From Fimenecus sp964457415 (GTDB lineage Bacteria; Bacillota; Clostridia; Oscillospirales; Acutalibacteraceae), in the NCBI GenBank assembly GCA_964457415.1, contig CAYWFB010000018.1, positions 1 to 26,695 on the forward strand: DNA of 26,695 bases, written 5' to 3'. Made by a program: the position numbers and the translations under genes. A model generated the notes under the pieces. That model saw nothing but the letters and a program-made list of their open reading frames with translations. It was not told the DNA's origin and ran no database searches. The first letter of the stretch is position 1. Each line of letters opens with the position of its first letter. Positions 1 through 7,265 of the stretch are shown one piece after another.

Positions 1-10
1 ATATCATTGT

Positions 11-49
11 AAAAAACCTCTTTTGTCAGGTAGACAAAAGAGGTTTTTT
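11..49 (-). terminator. Rho-independent terminator after tRNA-Arg
   Basis: A perfect 17-bp inverted repeat (11-27 with 33-49) surrounds a 5-base loop. It has A-runs on the left and T-runs on the right, so it could act in both directions. It begins 4 bases past the CCA end of tRNA-Arg and would terminate that minus-strand transcript. Confidence 0.85.
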
Positions 50-52
50 ACA

Positions 53-129
53 TGGCACGCCGGAAGGGATTCGAACCCCCGACCTTTTGGTTCGTAGCCA
101 AACACTCTATCCAGCTGAGCTACCGGCGC
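53..129 (-). tRNA. tRNA-Arg (anticodon ACG)
   Basis: The minus strand folds into a full cloverleaf of 77 bases including an encoded CCA at 55-53. The acceptor stem is GCGCCGG with CCGGCGT (one G-U pair), the T arm carries GGTTCGAATCC, and the D arm is GCTCAGCTGGATAGAGT. The anticodon loop reads C-T-A-C-G-A-A, giving anticodon ACG. The A at position 34 would be deaminated to inosine by TadA to read CGU, CGC and CGA. It has its own promoter just upstream and a strong terminator just downstream, so it is probably a separate unit from the preceding decarboxylase gene. Confidence 0.96.
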
Positions 130-153
130 ATACGGACTTTTTACCGCCCGAAT

Positions 154-182
154 ATAATAACACTAAGAAGCCAAAAAGTCAA
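154..182 (-). promoter_or_regulatory. Sigma-A promoter of tRNA-Arg
   Basis: On the minus strand TTGACT (182-177), a 17-base spacer and TATTAT (159-154) lie about 25 bases before the mature tRNA 5' end. Spacing and position fit a vegetative promoter driving the tRNA alone. Confidence 0.7.
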
Positions 183-195
183 CAGTTTTTTAAAA

Positions 196-1527
196 TTATT
201 TTTTCACAACACTTATTTTTTTAATTCCGTATCGTTTAAACAACTCAATATGCTTTTCTGTAATAATTTCACCGCTTACTGTAATGGGAATAGCAGGGGG
301 GCAGGAAACTGTTGGGCTCGCACAAACTCTGCCGACCGCAATTTCAACATTTATTTCTTCACTTTCGCTGAAAATAGCTTCACGGATTGTCATAGCTCTT
401 TCACCAATTTCAAAACTGAAAGCTTTATCATAATTTTTCGAAGTCAGTTCAAGATTTTTAAATGCCATTTTGAGCCTTTCAAAATCTTCGTCCGAATTCT
501 GCGGAGTAATCATAAATACTATGTAGTCCTCGTCCGCATATTCAGGCTCGACGCCGTGTTTTCTGAAATGCTCGGTAAAATTACTCTCATATTTTGAAAA
601 ATCTGCGGTAATCTTCAACGGCTCTGTTGATATATTTTCAACACCGCACTTACGCATAATCGCCGTTATTTTATCGCATTTTTGCGAGCAGAAGCTCAAA
701 TCTTCTCTTATTTTTTCATCAATATATTTGTTGCAAAGGTCAAGGGATTGCAAAATGAGATATGACGGACTTGTCGACCCGAAAATCGCCATAGCATTAA
801 CTGCATTTTTTGCAAATCCGTATTTATTTCCCTTTGCAATGTGCAAATACCCGCCACCCGTGAGTACGGGCAAGGTCTTGTGCGCCGAGTCGCAACACAT
901 ATCCGCCCCAAGACTTATCGGGTGTAAATCCTCTGCGCAAAATTTTAAATAACTGCCGTGAGCATTATCAATAAGCAGGGGAATATCATACTTGTTACAA
1001 ACCTCTGCCAAGCCTTTAATATCAGCCATTCCGCCCAAGTAATCGGGACTTGTAATATACACCGCAAAAGGCTTATTTTCAAGGCTTACAAGTCTTTTTT
1101 CTAATTCTTCGGCCGTAACAATGCAAGAACAAATACTCTGTGAATTTTCTGGGTAGAGCCACTCTACATCAGCATCCAATTTAGCCAATGCATAAATAAA
1201 TGACTTGTGAGCGTTTCGCCCCGCCAATACAAATGGTTTGTGTGACTTGTCAGCTCGCAAATACGCTAAGTACAACATAGCATTTATGCTCTGACTTGAA
1301 CCGCCTGCAGAATAAACCGTTTTTGCCGTACCGAAAAGGGCAGAGGCATTTTCTTCGCTTTCGCGGATTATCCCCTCGGGCGCATAAAGCTCGTCAGCAC
1401 CGTTAATTTCAGTAATATCAAAGGCTTCACAGCCTAAAAAAGACACACCCTTATGACCCGGCATATGCAGTCGGGCAGTATTACTTTTAATGTAATTCTG
1501 CACAAAGTCAAAAATCGGTGTGTCCAT
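196..1527 (-). CDS. Orn/Lys/Arg decarboxylase-family PLP enzyme
   Basis: A 443-residue fold-type I PLP enzyme of the SpeA/YaaO type, which decarboxylates a basic amino acid (arginine, lysine or ornithine) to a polyamine precursor. Visible landmarks are HMPGHKG near residues 21-27, a GGSSQS phosphate-binding stretch near 75-80, IDNAHG with the cofactor Asp near 186-191, and SAHKTLP near 214-220 whose Lys (about 217) should form the Schiff base. It is somewhat shorter than B. subtilis SpeA, with a reduced C-terminal domain. AAGGA sits upstream of the ATG. It starts 12 bases after the SCIFF maturase stop, so the two are probably co-transcribed. Family assignment is secure; which amino acid it uses cannot be told from sequence. 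Confidence 0.88.
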   Translation of the reverse strand: MDTPIFDFVQNYIKSNTARLHMPGHKGVSFLGCEAFDITEINGADELYAPEGIIRESEENASALFGTAKTVYSAGGSSQSINAMLYLAYLRADKSHKPFVLAGRNAHKSFIYALAKLDADVEWLYPENSQSICSCIVTAEELEKRLVSLENKPFAVYITSPDYLGGMADIKGLAEVCNKYDIPLLIDNAHGSYLKFCAEDLHPISLGADMCCDSAHKTLPVLTGGGYLHIAKGNKYGFAKNAVNAMAIFGSTSPSYLILQSLDLCNKYIDEKIREDLSFCSQKCDKITAIMRKCGVENISTEPLKITADFSKYESNFTEHFRKHGVEPEYADEDYIVFMITPQNSDEDFERLKMAFKNLELTSKNYDKAFSFEIGERAMTIREAIFSESEEINVEIAVGRVCASPTVSCPPAIPITVSGEIITEKHIELFKRYGIKKISVVKK

Positions 1528-1539
1528 TTTAATATTCCT

Positions 1540-2913
1540 TTATTTTTCTTCAGATTCTGCTACTTGAATCATAACCGCGCATTCAATACGCTTTTTGAAT
1601 AATTCACAGCCGTATTCATAAATACCTGTAATCTTACCCGATGCGTGATATGAGTTAGCCGCACAACCGCCCGAGCAATAAAGCTTTGCCCAGCAGTCAT
1701 CACATTCTTTACGCGCATAAGCGTTGCAGAGCTTGAATTCGTTCTGAATTTCTTTGTTTGTAACGCCGTCCCAAATGTTGCCGAGCAAGTATTTTGTATC
1801 ACCAACAAACTGATGGCAGGGGTAAAGGTCACCGCTGGGGGTAACTGCCATATATTCAGTTCCCGAGCCACAGCCCGAAATTCTCTTATAAATGCAGGGA
1901 CCGTGTGTTAAATCAAGCATATAGTGATAGAATGTAAAGCCGTTGCCTGCCTTTTTACGTTTAATCATCTCTTTTGCAAGGATTTCATACTGCTCAAAAA
2001 GTACGGGCAAATCAGCCTCAGTCAATGCACTTGCATCTTCAGGCGAGCATACAACGGGCTCCATACTCAATTCTGTAAAGCCCAAGTCAGCCATATGGAA
2101 AATATCATTGGTGAAATCTACATTATTGTGTGTGAAAGTACCACGCATATAATAGCTCTTGCCCTCACGGCGCTTAACGAATTCCTGGAATTTCGGAACG
2201 ATAATATCATAGCTTCCGCGACCCTGATAATCCTTGCGAAGTCTGTCGTGGATTTCTTTTCGTCCGTCAAGGCTTAAAACCACATTGCTCATTTCACGGT
2301 TACAGAAATCAATAACATCATCGTCAATGAGAATTCCGTTTGTGGTGAGTGTAAAGCGGAAATTCTTGTTGTGGATTTTCTCTTGCACGCGTGCGTAAGA
2401 AACCAGCTCTTTCACAACATCCCAATTCATCAAAGGCTCGCCGCCGAAGAAGTCAACCTCTAAATTTCGGCGTGTGCCTGAATTCTCAATAAGAAAATCA
2501 AGTGCGCGCTTGCCGACCTCAAAGCTCATAAGCGCACGCTCGCCGTGGTATTTGCCCTGACTTGCAAAGCAGTATTCACAGTTAAGATTACAAGTGTGCG
2601 CCACGTGTAAACACAAAGCCTTAATTACAGTGTTTCTGTTCTTGAAATCGAATGCCATACCCTCATAAGTGTCGGGTGTGTAAAGCTTGCCCGCATTTTC
2701 AAGACTCTTTACATCCTCAATGCAATCAAGAACATCCTGCTCGCTGATTTCTTCATTTTTATATGTATCAAGGATATATTCAACTATTTTCTCTGAGCTT
2801 TTATCTTTGTACATTGCGATAATATCGTATGCAACCTCGTCAACCACGTGAACAGAGCCACTGCAGGTATCAAGCACAATGTTATATCCGTTTAATTTAT
2901 ACTGATGTACCAT
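1540..2913 (-). CDS. scfB: SCIFF peptide thioether maturase (radical SAM, SPASM)
   Basis: A 457-residue radical SAM enzyme of the family that installs thioether (Cys-to-alpha-carbon) cross-links in the SCIFF peptide. An N-terminal precursor-recognition-like region (about 1-95) is followed by the CxxxCxxC cluster motif in CNLNCEYCF (Cys 108, 112, 115). The motif FFGGEPL follows, and the Cys-rich C-terminal SPASM region (CGSGTEY..., CxxCW, YCSGGC) should hold two auxiliary iron-sulfur clusters. The precursor gene lies directly upstream, separated by a hairpin terminator, which confirms the assignment. The downstream decarboxylase probably shares its transcript. Radical SAM, SPASM and SCIFF context are all visible, so confidence is high. 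Confidence 0.95.
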   Translation of the reverse strand: MVHQYKLNGYNIVLDTCSGSVHVVDEVAYDIIAMYKDKSSEKIVEYILDTYKNEEISEQDVLDCIEDVKSLENAGKLYTPDTYEGMAFDFKNRNTVIKALCLHVAHTCNLNCEYCFASQGKYHGERALMSFEVGKRALDFLIENSGTRRNLEVDFFGGEPLMNWDVVKELVSYARVQEKIHNKNFRFTLTTNGILIDDDVIDFCNREMSNVVLSLDGRKEIHDRLRKDYQGRGSYDIIVPKFQEFVKRREGKSYYMRGTFTHNNVDFTNDIFHMADLGFTELSMEPVVCSPEDASALTEADLPVLFEQYEILAKEMIKRKKAGNGFTFYHYMLDLTHGPCIYKRISGCGSGTEYMAVTPSGDLYPCHQFVGDTKYLLGNIWDGVTNKEIQNEFKLCNAYARKECDDCWAKLYCSGGCAANSYHASGKITGIYEYGCELFKKRIECAVMIQVAESEEK

Positions 2914-2934
2914 ATCTAATCTTCACCTTTACGC

Positions 2935-2967
2935 AAAAAACAGGTAATACACTCAATGTATTACCTG
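2935..2967 (-). terminator. Intra-operon terminator/attenuator between SCIFF and its maturase
   Basis: A perfect 11-bp stem CAGGTAATACA/TGTATTACCTG with a 5-base loop (2967-2941) is followed on the minus strand by six T residues (2940-2935). It stands 24 bases after the SCIFF stop and 22 bases before the maturase start. It should end most transcripts after the short peptide gene and let a fraction read through to the enzyme. Confidence 0.88.
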
Positions 2968-2991
2968 CTTTGGCAATAGACTTTTAAATTC

Positions 2992-3141
2992 TTATTTGCT
3001 CTCACAGTTTTCGCACTGCTGATTAGCAACACCGCAAGATGTCTTGCAAGCTGACTGGCAAGATGTCTGGCATTCGCCGCAACCGCCCTTAACTGCGCTT
3101 TCTTTAAGGTCTCTTGTTTCAATAGTTCTGATTCTTTCCAT
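2992..3141 (-). CDS. scfA: SCIFF (six-cysteines-in-forty-five) ribosomal peptide precursor
   Basis: A 49-residue peptide. The core after GGCGECQ has Cys at 21, 24, 28, 32, 36 and 43, spaced C-x2-C-x3-C-x3-C-x3-C-x6-C, the typical SCIFF pattern including QTSCQSACKTSC. An extra seventh Cys lies at 46 near the end (ENCESK). The start beginning MERIRTIETRD has AGGAG 8 bases upstream and a consensus promoter beyond it. SCIFF peptides are made across Clostridia and modified by the adjacent radical SAM maturase to give thioether links. Their biological role is not established. The identity rests on the cysteine spacing plus the neighbouring maturase. Confidence 0.96.
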   Translation of the reverse strand: MERIRTIETRDLKESAVKGGCGECQTSCQSACKTSCGVANQQCENCESK

Positions 3142-3185
3142 TTGAATATCTCCTAACTGAATAATTTCAAATATTTACAAATCAA

Positions 3186-3214
3186 AGTATATCACAAGCC
3201 ACATTGACTGTCAA
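3186..3214 (-). promoter_or_regulatory. Sigma-A promoter of the SCIFF operon
   Basis: On the minus strand TTGACA (3214-3209), a 17-base spacer and TATACT (3191-3186) lie about 45 bases before the SCIFF start. The -35 box is perfect and the -10 box differs at one position, which predicts strong expression. Confidence 0.85.
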
Positions 3215-3297
3215 GAAAATTTATTTTATAATAAAATTGTAAAAAATTTGAAACAAAACACACTTTTAAACACTCTTATATATAAAGAGGTGATATT

Positions 3298-3777
3298 ATG
3301 ACAAAATTAAAGTCCAACAGAAAACTCATTCTTATTTTTGCGGTGATTATCTTGCTTATTGTGACGGTTGCAGGGATTTTGATTTATCATAATTCCATGC
3401 AAGGCGATAGACCTTTTGAAAGCTTAACTGTAAATGAAGTAAAAAGTATTTCACTTTACGACTATAAAGGCGATATTATTTATACTTTTACCGAAGAAGA
3501 AAAAGCAGAAATCGTCAATCTTCTCAATGGTATTGCAATCGGCGAAGAGGATAATCAAGAATATATAGGTGGCTTTGACCCCGAATTCCGTTTAGAAAAA
3601 GCTGATGGCACAGTAATTGAATTTGGTACAGGCGCAAATTTCTGGCTTGACGGCCAGCGGTATGTAGTTCCCGATAATAATGTTTCATTGATTAAACTGC
3701 GCGAACTTCATAGTGAGTATTTTAGAGAATACTTTGTACCATACAACGAAAGGGGAGTTACTTATGAAAAAACATAG
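3298..3777 (+). CDS. Membrane-anchored protein of unknown function
   Basis: A 159-residue protein I do not recognise. A short basic N terminus (MTKLKSNRK) is followed by one hydrophobic segment at about residues 10-31 ending in IYHNS, so it is probably anchored with the rest outside. The soluble part is acidic and contains KSISLYDYKGDIIYTFTEEE and a later GTGANFWLDGQRYVV stretch, reminiscent of small extracytoplasmic beta-rich domains. AAGAGGTGA lies 6 bases before the ATG. Its last 14 bases overlap the next gene, which encodes a protein of similar architecture, so the two are likely translationally coupled. No function is proposed. Confidence 0.78.
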   Translation: MTKLKSNRKLILIFAVIILLIVTVAGILIYHNSMQGDRPFESLTVNEVKSISLYDYKGDIIYTFTEEEKAEIVNLLNGIAIGEEDNQEYIGGFDPEFRLEKADGTVIEFGTGANFWLDGQRYVVPDNNVSLIKLRELHSEYFREYFVPYNERGVTYEKT

Positions 3778-4513
3778 TAAAATATTCATTGTAATTATCA
3801 GCATGGTATTAGTGTTTGCAATTCTTTTTGTTGCTTGGCTGAATTATGTCCCCACAAAAATCAGATATAGGTCCGAGTTTATGACGGATAACACCGCAAT
3901 AAGCTGGAGTAATCCTCGCGAAGCAGTTGGTGTGTCGAACTATGTATTTGTTGCATACCTTGAAGAAATTTATGATTACAATACAGCAAAATTCACAAGG
4001 GATTTTCCCGCGCTAATCGACTATAACGGCACGGTATATACAGAATGTAAGGTCAAGGTTGTGTCAAATATCAAAGGATGTCTTGAAGTAGGAAAAGAGT
4101 TTTCGTTTTATCAATGGGGCGGAATAAATTGGCTGAGAACTTGTTATATATTGGATGATGATTATAAACTTCCCGAAGTGGGTAAATATTATATCTTTTT
4201 AGGCAACTGTAGCGCTGACGGAACAATGATTGGTGGCGGCTCTAACAGGACAATTCAACTTGAAGAAGGTATTGACTCAACAAATTTTGAACAGTCAGAA
4301 ATATATCAAAAATATATTGATGCCTATAAAAATCAGATTACTACCCATGCCAAAGCTTATAATTACCTCTGCACCGCCGATGTAAACTACGGCGACGGAA
4401 CGCACAATGCAGAGATTTTCGCGGCGTATCTTGATTGGAACGAGGAAAAGGGCAATGATATCGACAAGGATTATTACAAAGCCCTCAAAGAAGGTAATCC
4501 AAAAATAGAATAA
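3764..4513 (+). CDS. Membrane-anchored protein of unknown function, coupled to the previous gene
   Basis: A 249-residue protein starting MKKHSKIFIVII. The ATG at 3764 is chosen because AAAGGGGAG lies 5 bases before it; an upstream ATG at 3713 would run further into the preceding gene without a matching site. One hydrophobic segment at about residues 7-25 serves as signal or anchor. The exported part has many aromatic residues (YQWGGINW, YYIFLGN) and no motif I can name. It overlaps the previous gene by 14 bases in another frame and is followed by a hairpin, so the pair forms a small operon. An envelope or secreted role is likely from topology only. Confidence 0.78.
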   Translation: MKKHSKIFIVIISMVLVFAILFVAWLNYVPTKIRYRSEFMTDNTAISWSNPREAVGVSNYVFVAYLEEIYDYNTAKFTRDFPALIDYNGTVYTECKVKVVSNIKGCLEVGKEFSFYQWGGINWLRTCYILDDDYKLPEVGKYYIFLGNCSADGTMIGGGSNRTIQLEEGIDSTNFEQSEIYQKYIDAYKNQITTHAKAYNYLCTADVNYGDGTHNAEIFAAYLDWNEEKGNDIDKDYYKALKEGNPKIE

Positions 4514-4522
4514 ATGCACGTT

Positions 4523-4546
4523 ATGGCGGGGTCAATACCCCGCCAT
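4523..4546 (+). terminator. Hairpin terminator after the membrane protein pair
   Basis: A perfect 10-bp GC-rich stem ATGGCGGGGT/ACCCCGCCAT with a 4-base loop starts 9 bases after the stop. The following sequence is only moderately T-rich, so termination efficiency is uncertain. Confidence 0.6.
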
Positions 4547-4567
4547 TGCTGTTTATTATGGAATAAT

Positions 4568-4680
4568 CGTAGGGGTCGGCGTCCTCGACGACTCCCCCAA
4601 AAGCCTCCCTTGTCAAAGGGAGGGGGACCGCGTAAGCGGTGGAGGGATTCTTTGTAGGGGACGACGACTCGGCGTCCCGA
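4568..4680. repeat. Interspersed palindromic repeat (MITE-like)
   Basis: Two related GC-rich segments, GTAGGGGTCGGCGTCCTCGA (from 4569) and GTAGGGGACGACGACTCGGC (from 4654), flank a palindromic core. The core contains CCTCCCTTGTCAAAGGGAGG (4604-4623) and CCGCGTAAGCGG (4628-4639). Similar non-coding repeats occur in many copies in gut Clostridia; that statement is from memory of such genomes. It has no ORF and contrasts with the AT-rich sequence on either side. Together with the terminator it accounts for most of the gene-free stretch 4514-4804; the rest is AT-rich with nothing recognisable. Confidence 0.6.
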
Positions 4681-4804
4681 AAAATCATTGACAAATCAAA
4701 TTTAAATGATATATTAAAATTGCAATGGAAATTGTCAGTCATCAATATAAAATTTAATATTTAATAAAATTATTTGTTGGTTATCAACAAAACAACTCAG
4801 TGAT

Positions 4805-5419
4805 ATGGGGTATTCTAATGAAGAAATAAAAGCCCTGCGGGAACTGAACGGTAATGAAACGCTATCTGACATTTCTACAAGGGGATTGTTTGCAAATTGT
4901 ACTTGCTATAATATTCTTGATGACCATTATTACAAGAAATCCACAGGAAAAACTTATATCATTGTAGCTTATGGTTGGGAGTGGGATAAGTTTCCTGCAA
5001 TAAAGTGGACTGATTGTGCAGGTGTGGGATGGAACCATGATTTTTCTCCCGATAATAGTTTGGACAACGATGTTATGGATTATAATTTAACTTATATTGC
5101 CTACTGCGATACGAAAGATTCACCAGTTAGTAGTGTTTCTAAAGTTGTTATGCGTGAAAAACAACTCCAAACATCTGAATGCAAAGTTCCAATGAAAAGC
5201 TCGGGTGATACAGCATTGTTTGGAGCAGGAACTATGGCGTTATCGCAAACTGGTAGTGTAAATGATATTAAATTTTCTTTTAAATATGCTCATAACACAA
5301 TAGGTGCAACTCCTTCAGTTGGCTATCCTTGGAGCGTTGGATTTAGTTTTGAAAGTGCAGAAGATATTTTTACACCACCTGAAATAGTGTATCACGATTA
5401 CCCAAGAGTAATTAGTTAA
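4805..5419 (+). CDS. Hypothetical protein, probably 5'-truncated
   Basis: A 204-residue ORF I do not recognise. It begins MGYSNEEIKALRELNG and has aromatic-rich stretches (YIIVAYGWEWDKF, GVGWNHDF) and serine-rich, beta-looking sequence typical of exported proteins. There is no signal peptide and no ribosome binding site before the ATG. The frame stays open upstream to 4751 without another good start. The normal 5' end may have been lost, and the interspersed repeat lies only 125 bases upstream. A small membrane gene with a good ribosome binding site follows 29 bases later. It could be a decayed exported protein or a gene started from an unusual codon. Confidence 0.5.
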   Translation: MGYSNEEIKALRELNGNETLSDISTRGLFANCTCYNILDDHYYKKSTGKTYIIVAYGWEWDKFPAIKWTDCAGVGWNHDFSPDNSLDNDVMDYNLTYIAYCDTKDSPVSSVSKVVMREKQLQTSECKVPMKSSGDTALFGAGTMALSQTGSVNDIKFSFKYAHNTIGATPSVGYPWSVGFSFESAEDIFTPPEIVYHDYPRVIS

Positions 5420-5448
5420 ATCCTATTATTTGTTAAGGAGGGAATATT

Positions 5449-5616
5449 TTGAAAGATTATAAAATAATATCCATAGGCTTTTTGGTTTGTTTAATTAGTA
5501 TGGTTTTAATGAATGAACCACGAACATCACCAGAATTTACAATAGGATATGTAGTTTTTTGGATAGGTGTTATAATTGCTATTGTGGGTATTTTATTGCC
5601 CTCTAATAAAAAATAA
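5449..5616 (+). CDS. Small two-segment membrane protein (55 residues, TTG start)
   Basis: AAGGAGGG lies 6 bases before a TTG start. The product MKDYKIISIGFLVC... has hydrophobic segments at about residues 6-21 and 32-50 and ends PSNKK. The two segments are separated by a short polar loop (NEPRTSPEF), so it looks like a small membrane hairpin protein. It follows the probable truncated ORF and is followed 13 bases later by a strong terminator. The good ribosome binding site and terminator support its being real; no function can be assigned. Confidence 0.65.
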   Translation: MKDYKIISIGFLVCLISMVLMNEPRTSPEFTIGYVVFWIGVIIAIVGILLPSNKK

Positions 5617-5629
5617 TTAAATGTATAAA

Positions 5630-5663
5630 ATTAAGGTAAGGTTTTTCCTTGCCTTAATTTTTT
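5630..5663 (+). terminator. Rho-independent terminator
   Basis: A 12-bp stem (5630-5641 with 5647-5658, one G-U pair) with a TTTTT loop is followed by a T-run to 5663. It closes the small membrane gene and isolates it from nadB. Confidence 0.9.
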
Positions 5664-5804
5664 GTATATCTATAAAGTGTTATAATATAAATCTTAAATA
5701 AAATATAAAAACATCTATGATTTTTGCAAAATATATGATATAATATTATTTGTATAACTATGTTTATCCCAAACCTTTTCATTTTTGAAAGAAGATGAAT
5801 CCTA

Positions 5805-7265
5805 ATGTCAAAAAAATGTGATGTGCTTATAGTCGGCTGCGGTGTTGCAGGTCTTAATACGGCTCTGTCATTACCCCCAGACCTCAAAATCATAATGCTC
5901 GCAAAAAAGAGCAATACCGATTCCAATTCTTCATTGGCACAGGGCGGTGTTGCGGCAGTTCTCGATTTAGAGAACGACAGCTACGATTTGCACATAAACG
6001 ATACTATGATTGCAGGTCAGCAGGCTAACGATATTGACGCGGTTACCACTTTAGTCCACGAGGGTCCCGCAGAGGTTCGCAAAATCATCGAATACGGCGT
6101 TGAGTTCGACAAACGCCCCGACGGTGAGCTTAATATGACCCTCGAGGGCGGTCATTGTCGAAGACGAATCGTCCACCATAAAGACACTACGGGTGCCGAA
6201 ATGGTGCGCGCAATGGTTCATGAAGCAAAAACAAGAGCTAATATTACGATAATCGAGAATACACCGGTATTCAAATTAACCCGTGTTAAAAGCGGTATCT
6301 GCGCTCATGTGTTAACAGAAGACGGTCAGGACGAAATCTTTTCAAGCTATTGTGTATTGGCAACGGGCGGTATCGGTCGAGTTTATAAATACACCACCAA
6401 CCCAAGCGTTGCAACAGGCGACGGTATCCGCCTTGCCTTTGAGCTTGGTGCCCGAATTAAAGATTTAAGCTATGTGCAGTTCCACCCCACAGCCTTTAAT
6501 TCTGACAATAACGAACAATTCCTCATAAGCGAGGCAGTTCGTGGCGAGGGTGCATATCTTCTCAATTGCAATAAAGAACGCTTTATGCACCGTTATGACG
6601 AAAGATTAGAACTTGCTCCACGTGATGTGGTTTCAAAGTCAATTATTATTGAATCCCGACGTACAGGTAGTAATAGTTTTTATCTAGATATAACACATCG
6701 CGACTGTGAATATCTTCTCAATCGTTTCCCCGGAATTTATCAGGGTTGCTTGAAGTATAATGTTGATATTACAAAGGATTTAATTCCCATTTTCCCGTGT
6801 CAGCATTATTTAATGGGCGGAATTGAAGTGGATTTGAACTCCCGTACAACAGTTTCCCGACTTTACGCAGTGGGCGAGTGCTCAAATACGGGTGTTCACG
6901 GCAGAAACCGTCTTGCAAGCAACTCGCTTCTTGAAGCACTTGTATTCGGCAAACGCTGTGCTGATGACATTCTTCGTTGCATAAATATGGGTTATCCTCA
7001 GGTCAAAGAAACCGAGATTGAAAAAACTGACCTTGACGGTGCACCACTTTTAAAGGGTGTCCGCACAGAAATCCGCAACATTATGCAGCGTTCATATTTT
7101 GTAATGCCCGCCAATGAAGACGCAGTACGAAACGGCTATAAACGAGTACGCGAAATCTTAACAAGACTTAAAAACGGTAAATTCAAAATTACTCCCGACT
7201 ATTGCGAAGCCTTGAGCCTTGCAACAGTTGCATATATAATTCTCAAGGAGGTCAATGACAAATGA
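5805..7265 (+). CDS. nadB: L-aspartate oxidase
   Basis: A 486-residue flavoenzyme that oxidises L-aspartate to iminoaspartate, the first step of bacterial NAD biosynthesis. Motifs are the FAD dinucleotide fold GCGVAGLNTAL near the N terminus, SSLAQGGVAAV, HHKDTTGAEMV, ATGGIGRVY, QFHPTA, SEAVRGEGAYL and the family signature GECSNTGVHGRNRLASNSLLE. It is shorter than the roughly 540-residue E. coli enzyme, with a trimmed C-terminal helical domain. A TATAAT at 5739 lies upstream but without a clear -35 box. Its stop overlaps the nadC start (ATGA). No nadA (quinolinate synthase) is next to it, although nadA-nadB-nadC is the usual order. Confidence 0.95.
   Translation: MSKKCDVLIVGCGVAGLNTALSLPPDLKIIMLAKKSNTDSNSSLAQGGVAAVLDLENDSYDLHINDTMIAGQQANDIDAVTTLVHEGPAEVRKIIEYGVEFDKRPDGELNMTLEGGHCRRRIVHHKDTTGAEMVRAMVHEAKTRANITIIENTPVFKLTRVKSGICAHVLTEDGQDEIFSSYCVLATGGIGRVYKYTTNPSVATGDGIRLAFELGARIKDLSYVQFHPTAFNSDNNEQFLISEAVRGEGAYLLNCNKERFMHRYDERLELAPRDVVSKSIIIESRRTGSNSFYLDITHRDCEYLLNRFPGIYQGCLKYNVDITKDLIPIFPCQHYLMGGIEVDLNSRTTVSRLYAVGECSNTGVHGRNRLASNSLLEALVFGKRCADDILRCINMGYPQVKETEIEKTDLDGAPLLKGVRTEIRNIMQRSYFVMPANEDAVRNGYKRVREILTRLKNGKFKITPDYCEALSLATVAYIILKEVNDK

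Noticed and set aside
52..597. Plus-strand ORF of 181 residues at the window start
   Set aside because: It runs through tRNA-Arg and then antisense to the decarboxylase gene.
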